Shown: piece after piece, positions 21,067-22,712 of the stretch
How the letters are laid out: each line of letters opens with the position of its first letter
How positions within the stretch are numbered: the stretch's first letter is position 1
Origin: Fimenecus sp045593645
GTDB lineage: Bacteria > Bacillota > Clostridia > Oscillospirales > Acutalibacteraceae
Reading direction: 5' to 3'
Assembly: GCA_045593645.1 (NCBI GenBank)
Contig: JAZNWZ010000141.1
Coordinates: forward strand, 1 to 22,712
DNA: 22,712 nt
Translations under genes and position numbers: made by a program
Notes under the pieces: generated by a model
The model's database searches: none
What the model was told of the DNA's origin: nothing
Seen by the model: only the letters and a program-made list of their open reading frames with translations

Positions 21067-21943
21067 GCAGTATTTATCTTCCACATTTGGAATTAGAGAA
21101 AAAAGCAATAATGAGGTTACGCACCTTTGAACCACAAAGCGAAGCATACTACGGTTGCTATAGTGGTGGTAAAGATAGTGACTGCATTAAGATATTGGCT
21201 ACATTGGCAGGTGTTAATGTTGATTGGGAGCATAATCTCACAACCGTTGATGCACCTGAAACAGTACGATATATCAAAAGTCAAAAAGATGTACATATAT
21301 CAATGCCGGCAAGAACTATGTGGCAACTTATACCTGACAAATTGATGCCACCTACAAGATTGGCACGCTATTGTTGCAGTGAACTAAAAGAAAAAGGTGG
21401 TATAGGCAGGGTTAAAATTACCGGTGTTCGTTGGGCAGAAAGTAATAACAGAGCCAACAATAATGGCGTTGCCAAAATAATAGGTAAGCCGAAAACAGTA
21501 CAGAAAATGGCATCTGATTTAGATGCGGATTTTACATTAACCGTCAAGGGGGGGTGGTGCTTAACACCGATAATGATATAAGTAGAAGAATGGTTGAACA
21601 ATGTTATCGCACTACATCAACAATGGTGAATCCAATAGTTGAATGGGAAGATAGTGATGTTTGGTCTTTCTTGAATTATTACGGTTGCAAATCAAATCCA
21701 TTATATGAATGTGGGTATAAGCGAATTGGTTGTATTGGTTGCCCGATGGCAGGTAAATCACGATATGCAGAATTTGAGAGATACCCGAAATATAAACAGA
21801 ACTACATTAAAGCATTTGACAGAATGGTGTTACGGTTAAAAGAAAAAAAACTGCACCGAAAAATACTGTGGCAAAGTGGCGAAGAGGTATTCAAATGGTG
21901 GATGGAAGAAAATCCTAACCAGTTAAGTTTGTTTGATAATTAA
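21063..21943 (+). pseudogene. Phage PAPS-reductase-family protein gene with frameshift in a G7 run
   Basis: Two frames together encode one protein of 293 residues in the phosphoadenosine phosphosulfate reductase-like (PP-loop ATP pyrophosphatase) family common in phages. The first part has the PP-loop CYSGGKDSDC (about residues 32-41) and RYCCSELKEKGG. The second resumes after the break with VVLNTDNDISRRMVEQCYRT and ends with CIGCPMAGKSRYAEF. The frame changes by -1 at seven G (21548-21554). One more G would restore the frame; without it the first part ends at 21581. A programmed -1 shift is also possible, since G-GGG-GGG is a slippery heptamer in the right phase. Some relatives act in sulfur modification of nucleic acids; the role in phages is unclear. 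Confidence 0.85.
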
Positions 21944-21961
21944 GTTAAAGGAGATTTACCA

Positions 21962-22567
21962 ATGAGTAAAAAAGTAACAGTAGAAGGAAACAAAGTCATT
22001 ATTGAAGGTGTAACCGATAAAGAAATCAAAAATCTTATCGGTCACACAAATCTTAAAGAACTCGGTAATGTTGCACCGGGTAAAGTAATCAAAATCGGCA
22101 ACCTTGAATTTATTGTATTTAAGCAGTTAGGTGGCGAAACCGGATTACTTTGGAGATATGCTCTCGATGAACGCAGAAAGTTTGATGAAGACACCGTAAA
22201 CTATGCAGAAAGCTCTATCAGAAAGTATCTCAACACAGAAGTTTATGAAATGCTTGCTGCAGAAGTAGGTGCTGAAAACATTGTTGAGCACGCAGTTGAC
22301 CTTACAACAGAAGACGGTCTTAAAGCTTATGGCTCAGTAACCGATAAAGTCAGCCTTATTACAGAAAAGATGTATAAGGAAAACAGAGACGTTATTGGTC
22401 CTAATCTTGACAGTTGGTGGTGGTTAGCTACTGCTTGTTCAAAACAAGATTTATGCGGTTGCGTCCGCGCCGTCTGCAGTAGTGGGATGCTTAGCTACAA
22501 CGGCTACGACAGTGGCGGTGGGGGTCGCCCGTTTTATATCTTAAATTCTTCTATCTCGGTATCTTAA
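21962..22567 (+). CDS. DGR target protein, C-type-lectin-like (DUF6273-like)
   Basis: This 201-residue protein has an N-terminal strand-rich part (residues 1-60), then a segment like DUF6273/formylglycine-enzyme-type C-lectin folds (AESSIRKYLNTEVYEML, LDSWWWLATA) and a C-terminal end CVRAV...GGGRPFYILNSSISVS. The pattern WWL, VR-V, G, then G-RP near the end matches variable proteins of diversity-generating retroelements. The surface-loop codons in 22454-22531 look like products of adenine mutagenesis. It probably displays a changeable binding site; what it binds and whether it is in the virion are unknown. AAAGGAGA precedes the ATG. It lies in the early-gene region, an unusual place for a DGR target, and 12 bases before the Avd-like gene. 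Confidence 0.8.
   Translation: MSKKVTVEGNKVIIEGVTDKEIKNLIGHTNLKELGNVAPGKVIKIGNLEFIVFKQLGGETGLLWRYALDERRKFDEDTVNYAESSIRKYLNTEVYEMLAAEVGAENIVEHAVDLTTEDGLKAYGSVTDKVSLITEKMYKENRDVIGPNLDSWWWLATACSKQDLCGCVRAVCSSGMLSYNGYDSGGGGRPFYILNSSISVS
22454..22531 (+). other. Candidate DGR variable repeat (VR) core
   Basis: These 26 codons (residues 165-190 of the target protein) are about 67% G+C (52 of 78 bases by my count), against about one third around them. None ends in A, 15 end in C and 7 in T. Most are of the type TGC, GCC, AGC, TAC, GGC, GAC, AGT or GGT, each reachable from AAC or AAT by changing only adenines, and they are interspersed with constant VR, V, G and RP codons. This is what a VR copied from an AAC/AAT-rich template repeat looks like. 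Confidence 0.72.
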
Positions 22568-22579
22568 AGGTGAAAACAG

Positions 22580-22712
22580 ATGAGACAAGACAAACCAATT
22601 GAAAAAGAAATGCAAGTAATAATCAAAGCAAAAGAGCTTGCTTCTTATACTTTGCAAGTTACCTCAAATAATAATAACTTTCCAAAGAAATTCCGTTTTA
22701 CGCTTGTAGACA
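22580..22712 (+). CDS. Avd-like four-helix-bundle protein of the DGR (cut by window end)
   Basis: The first 44 codons are visible: MRQDKPIEKEMQVIIKAKEL, then ASYTLQVTSN and NNNFPKKFRFTLVD. The FPK-x-FRFTL-x-D pattern near residues 34-44 after a helix is typical of DGR accessory (Avd, S23-like) proteins, which form a pentamer that binds the reverse transcriptase and template RNA. AAAGGTG lies upstream of the ATG. It starts 12 bases after the target gene, the usual order target-avd-template-reverse transcriptase. The rest of the gene and the other parts fall outside the window. Confidence 0.75.
   Translation, partial: MRQDKPIEKEMQVIIKAKELASYTLQVTSNNNNFPKKFRFTLVD

Larger units (their letters stand above)
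14525..22712. mobile_element. Prophage or phage-like integrative element, left part
   Basis: The left boundary is the cut tRNA-Trp; the right end lies beyond the window. It contains, in order, integrase, repressor and Cro-like genes in divergent orientation around palindromic operators, an excisionase-like HTH gene, many small overlapping early genes, an HNH endonuclease, a PAPS-reductase-like gene, and a DGR target with an Avd-like gene. This layout is that of a temperate phage lysogeny and early region. No structural, packaging or lysis gene is within view, so a phage-derived satellite or other integrative element is not excluded. Confidence 0.8.

Overview
The window is AT-rich DNA (roughly one third G+C by eye) with strong GGAGG-type ribosome binding sites, a stand-alone Spo0A-type DNA-binding domain and G+C-richer double-hairpin intergenic repeats. 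Together these suggest a low-GC Firmicute of the class Clostridia, probably a gut Ruminococcaceae/Oscillospiraceae-like species. Species cannot be named from the sequence alone.

Left part (1-14480) is host chromosome. A tcdA-type gene and a small membrane-protein gene run leftward from a palindromic promoter that also faces ychF. Then comes a four-helix-bundle (S23/IVP) gene enclosed by 30-nt inverted repeats, a tRNA-Arg(CCG), a DRE-TIM aldolase-like gene behind a 40-bp palindromic leader, and a frameshifted zinc-ribbon gene. A six-gene rightward operon (5065-12611) follows: MFS transporter with a long cytoplasmic tail, membrane-anchored M20 peptidase, NifX-like protein, B12-binding radical SAM protein, MBL-fold hydrolase and lipoprotein alpha/beta hydrolase. 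Next are a Spo0A-C-like regulator between twin terminators and a leftward SAM methyltransferase. The methyltransferase has a leader peptide ending in five arginines and an apparent transcription attenuator.

Right part (about 14530 to the window end) is a prophage or similar integrative element inserted in a tRNA-Trp gene. The displaced 3' part of that tRNA lies at 14480-14529 and marks the left attachment site. Reading inward: tyrosine integrase, C-terminally anchored membrane protein, LexA/CI-like repressor, a control region with at least four related palindromic operators, Cro-like protein, a 630-bp structured non-coding stretch, a run of small early genes, HNH endonuclease, and a frameshifted PAPS-reductase-like gene. 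Two candidate small RNAs have their own promoters and terminators.

The most exciting feature is at the right edge. A C-type-lectin-like (DUF6273-like) protein ends in a G+C-rich segment whose variable codons are nearly all NNC/NNT, as expected for adenine mutagenesis of AAC/AAT codons. The next gene starts like an Avd four-helix-bundle protein. This is the target gene plus accessory gene of a diversity-generating retroelement (DGR); the template repeat and reverse transcriptase would lie just past the window. A second possible system is the attenuator with the arginine-run leader peptide upstream of the methyltransferase.
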